Below, in pieces: positions 52,201 through 59,865 of a stretch of 64,000 bases of DNA. Both the position numbers and the translations under genes were made by a program. The stretch spans positions 248,001-312,000 of the forward strand of contig NZ_CP114205.1 of assembly GCF_027497495.1 (NCBI RefSeq), written 5' to 3'. Origin of the DNA: Streptomyces tubercidicus (lineage in GTDB: Bacteria > Actinomycetota > Actinomycetes > Streptomycetales > Streptomycetaceae). The notes below the pieces were generated by a model that saw only the letters and a program-made list of their open reading frames with translations, did no database searches and had not been told where the DNA came from. Numbering within the stretch: the stretch's first letter is position 1; each line of letters starts with the position of its first letter.

Positions 52201-53496
52201 ATGGCAGGCAGGACCTCTCCGTCAACCGGTGGCGCCAACCGCCGGACCGTACTGGCAGGTACGGCCGCGGCGCTGGCGGCCGCCCTCAGCGGATGCGATC
52301 CGGCGGCACCTGCCTCCCGGCAGTCCTCCGACGACGCCGCCGCCCCCGCGGTCACCGGCCACAAGCCCAGGGGCAAGGACGTCATCGACGTGGTCGCGGA
52401 CTGCGGGGCCAAGGGGGACGGACGTACCGACGACAGCCGCGCGTTCGCCCGCGCGTACTCCTACGCGGCCGACCGGGTGTGGGACCACGTCGGCCGGACC
52501 GTGATCGACGTACCGGCCGGCACCTACCTCATCCGCAAGCCCAACGCGCTGCTCAACGCCCCCAAGGGGGAGCTCAAGGCCAATGGCTTACGGTTCCGCG
52601 GGGCCGGCAAGCGCATGACCCAGCTGCGCTTCGCCCCGTCCGAGCCCGAGAACGCCTATCTGTGCCGCAACGAGGACAGCTGGGCGAATGTGATGTTCGA
52701 GCAGCTGGGCTTTGTCTCGGCCACCCCCGGCGCCTCGTTCTTCTACTCCTACTCGACCGGTCAGGCACAGGACTACCGCTTCACCGAATGCGAGTGGACC
52801 GGCGAGTGGACCTACGGGCTGGCCCTGGACGGCAGCAACACCAACTCGGAGATGCGCTGGGACGCCTGTCGGGTGGGCGGGGCCTACCGCAAGGCGTTCC
52901 TGTACTCCGGGCTGTCGGAGAAGTCGGTGAGCCACGGCCAGCAGGACCAGTTCCTCAACTACTGGTTCAACGACATGAAGGTCGAGTATGCCTGGGGCAA
53001 CTTCCTGGAGTTCCCCTACGGCGGCTCCATTACCTGCCGCGGCGGTTCCTATATCGTCACCGGCCGCCGCCCCGAGGACTCCGGCGACTACGGGCGCACC
53101 AGCGCCTTCTTCCGCTTCCCGCGCGGTCCGCACCACGACTCCGTACAGCGCTTCCACGCCGAGGACATCCGCTTCGAGGTGCGTGACCCGGACACCGTCG
53201 TGATCGACTGCGCCTGGGACAGCGGCACGGTGCACTTCAACGACTGTGACGACACCGCGAACGCCTTCAAAACCTTCGCCGGGGGGAGCAGCCCGCACCG
53301 CTACCGCGTCGGCCCCCAGGGCCCGCTGGTGCGTTATGACTCCTGCCAGCTGTCCGGGCAGCACACCTACGAGCAGGACGGGGGCGAGGGCCCGCGGGCC
53401 CGCTACGACATGTGCCGGCTGCGCAATCACTCCCCGCAAGACTTCATCAAGGGTGCGGGCGACCGGGTGAAGTTCGTCGACTGTCTGGGGTCCTGA
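52201..53496 (+). CDS. Lipidated pectate-lyase-like beta-helix protein (Tat signal)
   Basis: 431 aa. The N-terminus combines a twin-arginine motif (NRRTVLAG) and a lipobox (LSGC, Cys31), so it is probably exported folded by Tat and lipid-anchored. The mature part begins DVIDVVADCGAKGDGRTDDS, the standard opening of the pectate-lyase-3/GH28-like beta-helix, with VPAGTYLI. Later turns carry many aromatic and acidic residues (FTECEWTGEWTYGLALDG). It may cut or bind the polysaccharide made by this locus. GAAGGAG precedes the ATG. Confidence 0.85.
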   Translation: MAGRTSPSTGGANRRTVLAGTAAALAAALSGCDPAAPASRQSSDDAAAPAVTGHKPRGKDVIDVVADCGAKGDGRTDDSRAFARAYSYAADRVWDHVGRTVIDVPAGTYLIRKPNALLNAPKGELKANGLRFRGAGKRMTQLRFAPSEPENAYLCRNEDSWANVMFEQLGFVSATPGASFFYSYSTGQAQDYRFTECEWTGEWTYGLALDGSNTNSEMRWDACRVGGAYRKAFLYSGLSEKSVSHGQQDQFLNYWFNDMKVEYAWGNFLEFPYGGSITCRGGSYIVTGRRPEDSGDYGRTSAFFRFPRGPHHDSVQRFHAEDIRFEVRDPDTVVIDCAWDSGTVHFNDCDDTANAFKTFAGGSSPHRYRVGPQGPLVRYDSCQLSGQHTYEQDGGEGPRARYDMCRLRNHSPQDFIKGAGDRVKFVDCLGS

Positions 53497-53590
53497 GCGG
53501 GCCGCGGAGGGCGGGAACCCGGCGGTCCGGAAACGCCGCTGACGCCCCGTGCGTCCGGTGCCGCGCCCGGTGCCGCCTCCTTGCCGGCGG

Positions 53591-53618
53591 TGACCAACGG
53601 CACACGTACTGGTCAGTA
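53591..53618. promoter_or_regulatory. Overlapping inverted repeats upstream of the malyl-CoA lyase gene
   Basis: TGACCA (53591-53596) and TGGTCA (53610-53615) are an inverted repeat with 19 bp between their starts, and TACTG-GT-CAGTA (53607-53618) is a second, compact palindrome sharing bases with it. They lie about 95 bp before the start, a usual place for a TetR- or GntR-type operator. Confidence 0.5.
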
Positions 53619-53710
53619 GTGTTGCCCCTGGCCGGGCCTAGAGTGAGGGCCGCAATGGCGCCGCCGGGCACCGGCGGCGGCCCGCCCTCCGAGCCGACCA
53701 GGGAGACTGC

Positions 53711-54772
53711 ATGCGTTCTCCGAAGGACTTCTTCCGCCCGCTGGCCGTCGGGGCGCCCACACCGGTACGCGAGGTACCGTTCCGGCCGTCCCGGATGATC
53801 CACTTCTTCGACCCGGGCAACGAGAAGATGGCCGCCAAGGTGCCGGCCATCGCGCCCACCGTGGACGTACTGCTCGGCAACCTGGAGGACGCGGTCGCCG
53901 CCGACCGCAAGGAAGCCGCCAGGTCGGGCCTGGTGAAGATCGCCAAGGACACGGACTTCGGCGACACCCAGCTGTGGACCCGGATCAACAGCCTGGACTC
54001 GCCGTGGGCGCTGGACGATCTGCTGACGCTGGTCGGCGAGATCGGCGACAAGCTCGACGTGATCATGGTGCCGAAGGTCGAGGGCGCCGAGGACATCCAC
54101 TACGTCGACCGGCTGCTCGCCCAGTTGGAGGCGAAGGCACAGGTACGGCGGCCGATCCTGGTGCACGCCATCCTGGAGACCGCCACCGGCGTCGCCAACG
54201 TCGAGGAGATCGCCGGAGCCAGCCCCCGGATGCAGGGCATCTCACTGGGCCCCGCCGACCTCGCCGCCAGCCGCCGGATGAAGACCACCCGGGTCGGCGG
54301 CGGACACCCCGGATACCTGGTACGGGAGGACCCGCACGGCCCGGACGGCGACGCCCCGCGGGCCACCTTCCAGCAGGATCTGTGGCACTACACCCTGGCG
54401 CGCATGGTCGACGCCTGTGCGGCGCACGGCATCCTGCCGTACTACGGGCCGTTCGGCGACATCAAGGACGTCACCGCCTGCGAGGACCAGTTCCGTAACG
54501 CCTTCCTGCTGGGCTGTGTGGGCGCCTGGAGCCTGCACCCGGTGCAGATCGCCATCGCCAAGAAGGTCTTCTCGCCCGCACCCGCCGATGTCGCCTGGGC
54601 CCGCCGGGTCATCGGCGCGATGGGCGACGGCACCGGTGCGGTGATGATCGACGGCAAGATGCAGGACGACGCCACGTACAAGCAGTGCCAGGTGGTCGCC
54701 GAACTCGCCGATGCCCTCGCCGCCCGCGACCCCGAGCTGCGCGACGCCTACGCCGCGGCCGAAAAGGAGTAA
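53711..54772 (+). CDS. L-malyl-CoA/beta-methylmalyl-CoA lyase (HpcH/HpaI family)
   Basis: 353 aa. Family features: [19 protein letters not shown], the acidic [51 protein letters not shown] and [15 protein letters not shown], the last two holding metal- and CoA-site residues. The sequence is closest to Mcl enzymes of the ethylmalonyl-CoA pathway, which split methylmalyl-CoA to glyoxylate and propionyl-CoA. The second lyase follows after 5 bp. Other pathway genes (ccr, meaA, ecm) are not in the window. Confidence 0.85.
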   Translation: MRSPKDFFRPLAVGAPTPVREVPFRPSRMIHFFDPGNEKMAAKVPAIAPTVDVLLGNLEDAVAADRKEAARSGLVKIAKDTDFGDTQLWTRINSLDSPWALDDLLTLVGEIGDKLDVIMVPKVEGAEDIHYVDRLLAQLEAKAQVRRPILVHAILETATGVANVEEIAGASPRMQGISLGPADLAASRRMKTTRVGGGHPGYLVREDPHGPDGDAPRATFQQDLWHYTLARMVDACAAHGILPYYGPFGDIKDVTACEDQFRNAFLLGCVGAWSLHPVQIAIAKKVFSPAPADVAWARRVIGAMGDGTGAVMIDGKMQDDATYKQCQVVAELADALAARDPELRDAYAAAEKE

Positions 54773-54777
54773 GACCC

Positions 54778-55650
54778 GTGTCCGACGCGATCCTGCGACC
54801 GCGCCGCTCCGTGCTCTACATGCCCGGTGCCAATGAACGCGCCCTGGAAAAGGCCAAGTCCCTCCCCGCCGATGCGCTGATCCTCGATCTGGAGGACGCC
54901 GTCGCCCCCGACGCGAAGGCCGACGCCCGCAAGCGGGTCGCGGCCGCCGCGGCCTCGGGGGAGTACGGCTACCGGGAGGTGACGATCCGGGTCAACGGGC
55001 CGGGCACCGCCTGGCACGCCGATGACCTCCGGGCCGCCGCCGAGGCCGGACCGGACGCGGTGGTGGTGCCCAAGGTGGACTCCGCCGACACCGTGCGGGA
55101 GGTCGAGCGCGCGCTGGAAGCCGCCGGCGCTCCGGACCGTACGGCCATCTGGGCCATGGTGGAGACACCGCGCGCGATGCTGGACGCCCGTGCGGTGGCC
55201 GCCGCCAGTGAACGCCTCACCGTGCTGGTGATGGGCACCAACGACCTGGCGAAGGAGCTGCACGCCGAGCATGTTCCCGGCCGGGCGCCGCTGCTGACCG
55301 GGCTGTCGCTGGCGCTGCTGGCGGCCCGCGACACCGGCAAGGCGATCCTGGACGGCGTCTACAACGACGTGAAGAACGCCGAGGGGTTCGAGGCCGAGTG
55401 CGTCCAGGGCCGGCAGTTCGGGTTCGACGGGAAGACGCTCATCCATCCCTCGCAGGTCGAACCGTGCAACCGGGCCTTCGCCCCGTCCGCCGAGCAGATC
55501 GCCCGCGCCCAGAAGATCATTGACGCGTTCGACGAGGCGACCCGCGAGGGGCGCGGGGTGGTCACCGTCGACGGCCGGATGATCGAGAACCTGCATGTCG
55601 AGGACGCCCGCCGGATCCTCGCCCTCGCCGAGGCGATCGCCGGACGCTAG
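54778..55650 (+). CDS. CoA-ester lyase / malyl-CoA thioesterase (HpcH/HpaI, CitE-like)
   Basis: 290 aa. Signatures: RRSVLYMPGANERALEKAKS, LILDLEDAVAPDAK, VVVPKVDS, IWAMVETPRAMLDA and VLVMGTNDLAKEL, then FGFDGKTLIHPSQVEPCNRA. In organisms with the ethylmalonyl-CoA pathway, the shorter paralogue beside mcl is a (3S)-malyl-CoA thioesterase, and this pair fits that arrangement; a citramalyl-CoA lyase is the alternative. AAAAGGAG lies just upstream of GTG 54778, inside the end of the previous gene. Confidence 0.85.
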   Translation: MSDAILRPRRSVLYMPGANERALEKAKSLPADALILDLEDAVAPDAKADARKRVAAAAASGEYGYREVTIRVNGPGTAWHADDLRAAAEAGPDAVVVPKVDSADTVREVERALEAAGAPDRTAIWAMVETPRAMLDARAVAAASERLTVLVMGTNDLAKELHAEHVPGRAPLLTGLSLALLAARDTGKAILDGVYNDVKNAEGFEAECVQGRQFGFDGKTLIHPSQVEPCNRAFAPSAEQIARAQKIIDAFDEATREGRGVVTVDGRMIENLHVEDARRILALAEAIAGR

Positions 55651-55662
55651 GCCCGATCGGGC

Positions 55663-55694
55663 TCACCGCGGCGGCGTCAGGGCCGTCGCGGTGA
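55663..55694. terminator. Terminator after the lyase pair
   Basis: TCACCGCG and CGCGGTGA pair perfectly, with an inner GGC/GCC, about 13 nt after the stop codon. A further palindrome GCCCGATCGGGC lies directly before. Confidence 0.7.
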
Positions 55695-55761
55695 ATCCCA
55701 TAATCGGACAGGGTGAATAAACGGGACTGGCCGTTGCTCAGGCTTGGTGGTGAGGGGCATC

Positions 55762-55782
55762 CGGGATAGCAAGATTCCCGGG
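55762..55782. promoter_or_regulatory. Inverted repeat before small secreted protein A
   Basis: CCGGGA (55762-55767) and TCCCGG (55777-55782) with a 9 bp AT-rich centre lie 27 bp upstream of the GTG start. It could be an operator or a leader hairpin. Confidence 0.4.
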
Positions 55783-55809
55783 TTCCAACCATGAGTGCAG
55801 GAGCACACA

Positions 55810-56181
55810 GTGAAGAAATCGGCACGCGTCAATGTCGTGATGGCAGGAGCCTGCGGTCTGCTCCTGGCCGCGGGTACGGTCTCGCCCACCCTGGCGTGGG
55901 CCGAGACGGCCGGCGGCGACGGGGTCTCGAACAGCGACACCGTCGCCCGCTTCGACGCCAGATTCCGCTGCGCGCACCGGGCCCGGTTCTGTATCAACGG
56001 GCCGGTGCTCAGCGGAAATCCCAGAACATCGCAGAACGTGTATGTGGTCGGCACCGTCAGCAGCAGCGGCAGCCCGAAGAACACCAACGGAAACACCAAC
56101 GAGGACACCGGTGGCACGACCGGCACGGCGACCAAGTCCGGCAACAAAGAGCAGCACATCCACCACCACCGCCGCGCCTGA
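55810..56181 (+). CDS. Small secreted Asn/Gly/Thr-rich protein A (CxNGPVxSGN family)
   Basis: 123 aa. Signal peptide: basic KKSAR, hydrophobic VVMAGACGLLLAAGTV, cut near AWA-E (residue 31). The mature protein of about 92 aa has Cys54 and Cys61, the motif CINGPVLSGN, then a low-complexity tail rich in Asn, Thr, Gly and Ser, ending in a His-rich HIHHHRR. Not a chaplin or rodlin by sequence. The convergent gene at 56286 encodes a protein with the same motif. GGAG lies 6 bp before GTG 55810. Function unknown; a cell-surface or spore-surface role is possible. Confidence 0.75.
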   Translation: MKKSARVNVVMAGACGLLLAAGTVSPTLAWAETAGGDGVSNSDTVARFDARFRCAHRARFCINGPVLSGNPRTSQNVYVVGTVSSSGSPKNTNGNTNEDTGGTTGTATKSGNKEQHIHHHRRA

Positions 56182-56197
56182 GCCGGTGTGTGCGCGT

Positions 56198-56236
56198 CGA
56201 GCCGCTCCGGTCCCGGGCGTTCCGGGGCCGGAGCGG
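56198..56236. terminator. Bidirectional terminator between the two small secreted-protein genes
   Basis: AGCCGCTCCGG (56198-56208) and CCGGAGCGGCT (56226-56236) form a perfect 11 bp stem, with a second inner stem CCCGG/CCGGG. Confidence 0.8.
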
Positions 56237-56285
56237 CTTCGGTGCGGCGACGGCGCGGTGCCGGTATTCGCCGGCGCGGTGCGGA

Positions 56286-56702
56286 TCAGTGGTGGAAGAG
56301 ACCTCCGAGTCCGAGGATGCGCTGCACGTTGTTGCTGCTGCCCGAGGACGCACCGCTGACGGAGTTGCCGCTGTTGGTGGTTCCGTTGGTGTTGGAGAGG
56401 TTCCCGCTGTTGTTCGGGTTCCCGTGGTTGAAGAAGTTGCCGCTGTTGAGGCTGTTGCCGCTGTGTACCGGCCCGTTGACACAGCCCTTCGGGGAGGCCA
56501 CCACCGGTGACTTGTAGTGGATCTGGCCCAGGCGGTTGTTGCAGACCACCCCGTTGACCATGCCGGTCACGGTGCCCACATCGGCGTCCGCCACCGCGGA
56601 GAGCAGCGAGTCCGGAAGGGTCGCCGCCTGGGCCGCTCCCCCGCCGAACAGCACCAGCCCGCACGCCCCGACGACAGTTCCCGCCTGCACGAATCTTCTC
56701 AC
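56286..56702 (-). CDS. Small secreted Asn/Gly/Ser-rich protein B (CxNGPVxSGN family)
   Basis: 138 aa. Signal peptide: VRRFVQAGTVVGACGLVLF, cut near AQA-A (residue 26). The mature part has Cys54 and Cys74, the motif CVNGPVHSGN, then repeats such as SLNSGNFFNHGNPNNSGN and NTNGTTNSGNSVSG, and a His-ending tail (GLGGLFHH). It shares the motif, Cys pairing pattern and Asn-rich tail with protein A on the other strand, so the two are likely diverged paralogues. GAGGAG precedes GTG 56702. Function unknown. Confidence 0.75.
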   Translation of the reverse strand: MRRFVQAGTVVGACGLVLFGGGAAQAATLPDSLLSAVADADVGTVTGMVNGVVCNNRLGQIHYKSPVVASPKGCVNGPVHSGNSLNSGNFFNHGNPNNSGNLSNTNGTTNSGNSVSGASSGSSNNVQRILGLGGLFHH

Positions 56703-56867
56703 GACGCTCCTCGCCTCTTCATCCTTCTGATGCCAGACGTATCGTGCTGCCGCGGCCGTCCCACTCCGGCGTTCAACCCGCGGGGAGCAAACCCCTGGCG
56801 GCCACAATCAGCCGGGTGGCCCACACTCCGGAGCTGACGCCGTGAGCTGACACCGGCGGTGGGACCG

Positions 56868-58208
56868 TCAGGTGACGCTGTGCGGATGGCAGGCCGTCGC
56901 CGAGCGGGGCGGCCATGCCTGGGGGGCGAGGATGCCCAGCACATAGGCGCGTGCGACCAGGGCGGGCCGGGTCGGGGCGTCCAGGAGGTCCCGCAGCCGG
57001 CTGAGGTGGTAGTCGACGGTCTGCCGGGAGAGGTGCAGGGAGGTGGCGATCTCGGCGTTGCTGCGGCCGGCGGCCAGCAGGGACAGGATGCGGACCTGCG
57101 TTGCCGTCAGGGGCGGATGGGGCTCATGGGCCAGCCCCTGGTGGGTGACGATGGCCCAGACGCTGGTGGCACGGTCCGCGCTGCGGCCCACCGTCGTCAG
57201 ATGCAGCCGGGCGCGGCGCTGGTGACCGCGGGCGTCGACGAGCACCACGGTCGTCTGGATGCGTCGGCTGCGGCGCGCTATCAGATCGAGCCAGCTGCGG
57301 TGCAGCCCCGGTAATTCCGCGGTCGGGCCGAGCACGGTGTGCGCACGGCGGCCGACCAGGTCGGAGAGGCGGGTCTGCAGCATTTCGGCGGCCGCTGCGC
57401 TGGCCTGCTGGATGCGGCCGCCCGCGGAGATCAGGGCGCACGGCAGTCCGCTGTGATCGCGCAGTGCGTGCAGACTCTCCTCGGCCTCCCGGCGCTGGCG
57501 CAGGGCGCGGGTGTAGTCGCTGATGTCGATGTAGATGCCCGCCACGCACCGCTGGCTGCCTTCCTGTACGGGGAAGCGGTGGCCGACCGCCTGTCCGCCG
57601 GTGCCGTCGAAGCGGTGGTAGGTGAGGGTGTGCCGGACGGGTTTGCCGCGTTGGAGCACCTCCCGGTCCAGGGCCAGGACCTGTGTGGCGTCGGCCGGGC
57701 CGTCGATGTCGGTGACGTCCTTGCCGATGATGTGCTCCGGTGTGGTGCCGTACAGATGGGCATAGGCGTGGTTCGCCCAGAGGTAGCGGCCGTTCGCGTC
57801 CCGGATGAAGGCCGCGGCGGGGGCGAGGTCCGCGAAGGCGTCATAGCGGCGGGGGCCGGCCGTACGGGGGCCGACCTCCACCGCCAGGCCACGGGAGCGG
57901 CCCTGCCGGGGCACTCCGAGGGGCCAGTTCACATCGAAGACACGACCGTCGAACTGGGCCTGCCAATGGCTGATTTCCGGTGCCTCGGCCGGCCCGGCGA
58001 GCTCCTTGCGCACGGTGTCGAGGAACCGCTGCGCGGTCACCGTGTCATCGAAGGCACCCCCGCCGCTGTCGATCACACGTAGCTCGCGGTCGGCCTCCCA
58101 CCAGGACACCGGGAGGTGTTCGAGCAGCGACTTCAGACTGGTCTCGTCCACGACGGGCCCCTTTGCTGCGATGAGATCAACGGGTTTCGGACGGCGCGCC
58201 ATCGCCAT
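56868..58208 (-). CDS. PAS-domain LuxR-type transcriptional regulator
   Basis: 446 aa. An N-terminal region with LLEHLPVSWWEADRELRVID is a first PAS-like fold; a second PAS domain is clear (FADLAPAAAFIRDANGRYLW, then IIGKDVTDIDGPADA and GIYIDISDYTRALRQRREAE), and a third PAS-like stretch follows (LPCALISAGGRIQQASAAAA). The C-terminal GerE domain reads LTATQVRILSLLAAGRSNAE and LHLSRQTVDYHLSRLRDLL. No receiver domain, so it senses a ligand or redox state directly. ATG 58208 has GGGGGA upstream. It is divergent from the ATP-grasp operon and probably controls it. Confidence 0.88.
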   Translation of the reverse strand: MAMARRPKPVDLIAAKGPVVDETSLKSLLEHLPVSWWEADRELRVIDSGGGAFDDTVTAQRFLDTVRKELAGPAEAPEISHWQAQFDGRVFDVNWPLGVPRQGRSRGLAVEVGPRTAGPRRYDAFADLAPAAAFIRDANGRYLWANHAYAHLYGTTPEHIIGKDVTDIDGPADATQVLALDREVLQRGKPVRHTLTYHRFDGTGGQAVGHRFPVQEGSQRCVAGIYIDISDYTRALRQRREAEESLHALRDHSGLPCALISAGGRIQQASAAAAEMLQTRLSDLVGRRAHTVLGPTAELPGLHRSWLDLIARRSRRIQTTVVLVDARGHQRRARLHLTTVGRSADRATSVWAIVTHQGLAHEPHPPLTATQVRILSLLAAGRSNAEIATSLHLSRQTVDYHLSRLRDLLDAPTRPALVARAYVLGILAPQAWPPRSATACHPHSVT

Positions 58209-58376
58209 GCGTATCCCCCGGCGCGGGCAGGCATGCCCGGTTCTCGGCCGATCTGGCGATATCCATGCGCCGGTGCGCGGCGCCGCGCGGCCGCCATACG
58301 GCATCACGGAAGCTTCACGACCGCATGACGGTATCCACAACTCTGGCATTTGCCTGAGCGGTTGCGGCCCGAAGAG

Positions 58377-58466
58377 GGGAACGGTGGGCCGCACGGCTGC
58401 TTCGCTTGAGGGAACGGTGTTCGGATCCCGGGGGGCCGGGCGTTGTCAGCCGTTCCGATCGTTCCC
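58377..58466. promoter_or_regulatory. GGGAACGG repeat array between the LuxR gene and the ATP-grasp operon
   Basis: GGGAACGGTG occurs at 58377-58386 and again at 58410-58419, 33 bp apart (three helical turns). The second copy is part of GAAC-GGT-GTTC, and reversed copies CCGTTCC (58450-58456) and GTTCCC (58461-58466) follow just before the ribosome site. The array is a good candidate for binding by the divergent LuxR-type regulator. No gene is seen in 58209-58491. Confidence 0.6.
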
Positions 58467-58491
58467 ACATATGAAAAGGAGTCGGTTTCCA

Positions 58492-59865
58492 GTGAGCAAG
58501 GTGCTGTTCGTGTATGCCAAGGGTGGTCCGCCCTTGGGGTACGCCCTGTCACGGGTCGCCGCACGGTCGGCAGTGCACCTGCTGGCGCTCAGCGCGCTCC
58601 CTCCCACCGTGGCCGCGTCCGCTGACCGGCTGTGCGCTTCGGTGCTGATCCCCGCCGAGTCCGAACGGCGGGACCTGGTGTCCCTGATCGTCTCCCGGGC
58701 CCAGGCGGTCGGCGCGGACGCGGTCGTCACCTTCTCCGAGTACGCGGTCGTCGCGGTCGCGGAGGCCTGCGAGAAGCTGGGCCTGGCCGGGGCGGGCGAC
58801 TGCTGCGCGCTGGCCCGCGACAAGCGGATGATGCGGCGCACCTGGCAGGAACGGGGCATATCCCAGCCCCGGTTCCGGCCGGTCGCCACGGAACAGGATC
58901 TGCACGACGCGGCCGCCGCGCTCCGCTTCCCCCTGCTGCTGAAGGCCGCCTGGAGCGCGGGTTCCACCGCGCACCGGATCCTGCGTTCCCCCGATGACGT
59001 CCCGGCTGCCTGGGAACGGGCCCGGGAGGTGATGGCCGAATCCGCGCAGCTGGGGTACGCCGAACTCCATGTGGCCGACGCCGGGGCCGACTTCCTCGTC
59101 GAGGAGATCGTGCCGGGTACCGCCACCGGGTGGTTCGACCAGGAGGGCTGGGGCGACTACGTCAGTGTCGAGGGCGTCGTCGTCGACGGTGACTTCCGTC
59201 CGGTCTGTCTGAGCGGGCGGATGCCCACGGTGGAGCCGTTCACCGAACGCGCCGGAATCACCCCGGCGGCGCTGCCGGACGACGCCCAGCGGCGGATCGT
59301 GGCGCTGGCGCGCGAGGCCGTCGATGCGCTGGGGCTGCGGAACTGCGGTACGCACACCGAGATCAAGCTGGGCGCGGACGGGCAGATGTGGGTGATCGAG
59401 ACCGCCGCCCGGTTCGGCGGGGCGATGACCGTCCCGCAGATCGAGGAGGTCTTCGGCCTGGATCTGATCGGCATGCTGACCGACCATCTGCTGGGGCGTC
59501 CGGTCTCCTGGCCCGCCGAGGTGCGCACCCCTCAGGAGGCGCACGGCGCGGCCGGTTCGCTGGTCGTGCTGGCCGTCGACGGGGCCGGTGACGCCTGGCC
59601 GGACCAGCGGGTCTGGGACTTCCCGACGGTGCGGGACGCGGTCCCGCTGAGCGCGGGCAGCCATCTGTCCGTGGTGGCCGAGAACTCGCTGCCGGACGGG
59701 ACGCCGGTGCCGGCGTACGACCCGGCCGCGGGCGCCAACACCATGGCGGCGCTGTGCCTGCTGTCCGCCACCGACCCGGAGACCGTGATCTGCGACTTCC
59801 GGACCCTGGTCGACGCCCTGCCGGGGACCCTCCCCACGACCGGCACCACGGAGGTGCTCGCATGA
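58492..59865 (+). CDS. ATP-grasp ligase (L-amino-acid ligase/carboxylase-like)
   Basis: 457 aa. An N-terminal pre-ATP-grasp domain (VLFVYAKGGPPLGYALSRVA) is followed by the ATP-grasp fold: CCALARDKRMMRRTWQERG, FPLLLKAAWSAGSTAHRIL at the ATP lysine, FLVEEIVPGTATGWF, and the metal end MWVIETAARFGGAMTVPQIE. This layout is typical of dipeptide ligases and related carboxylate-amine ligases in natural-product clusters. Start GTG 58492 has AAAAGGAG 10 bp upstream; ATG 58471 would contain the ribosome site. It overlaps the next gene by ATGA. Substrates unknown. Confidence 0.85.
   Translation: MSKVLFVYAKGGPPLGYALSRVAARSAVHLLALSALPPTVAASADRLCASVLIPAESERRDLVSLIVSRAQAVGADAVVTFSEYAVVAVAEACEKLGLAGAGDCCALARDKRMMRRTWQERGISQPRFRPVATEQDLHDAAAALRFPLLLKAAWSAGSTAHRILRSPDDVPAAWERAREVMAESAQLGYAELHVADAGADFLVEEIVPGTATGWFDQEGWGDYVSVEGVVVDGDFRPVCLSGRMPTVEPFTERAGITPAALPDDAQRRIVALAREAVDALGLRNCGTHTEIKLGADGQMWVIETAARFGGAMTVPQIEEVFGLDLIGMLTDHLLGRPVSWPAEVRTPQEAHGAAGSLVVLAVDGAGDAWPDQRVWDFPTVRDAVPLSAGSHLSVVAENSLPDGTPVPAYDPAAGANTMAALCLLSATDPETVICDFRTLVDALPGTLPTTGTTEVLA

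Noticed and set aside
55810..56702. The two small secreted proteins as chaplins or rodlins.
   Set aside because: They lack the chaplin domain (its Gly-Asn pattern with spaced cysteines) and the rodlin sequence; only size and export are similar.
58406..58444. GGAAC as the -35 of a SigE/SigR-type promoter for the ATP-grasp operon.
   Set aside because: No -10 (GTT/GTC) occurs at the required 18-19 bp spacing; the GGGAAC copies fit better as protein-binding repeats.
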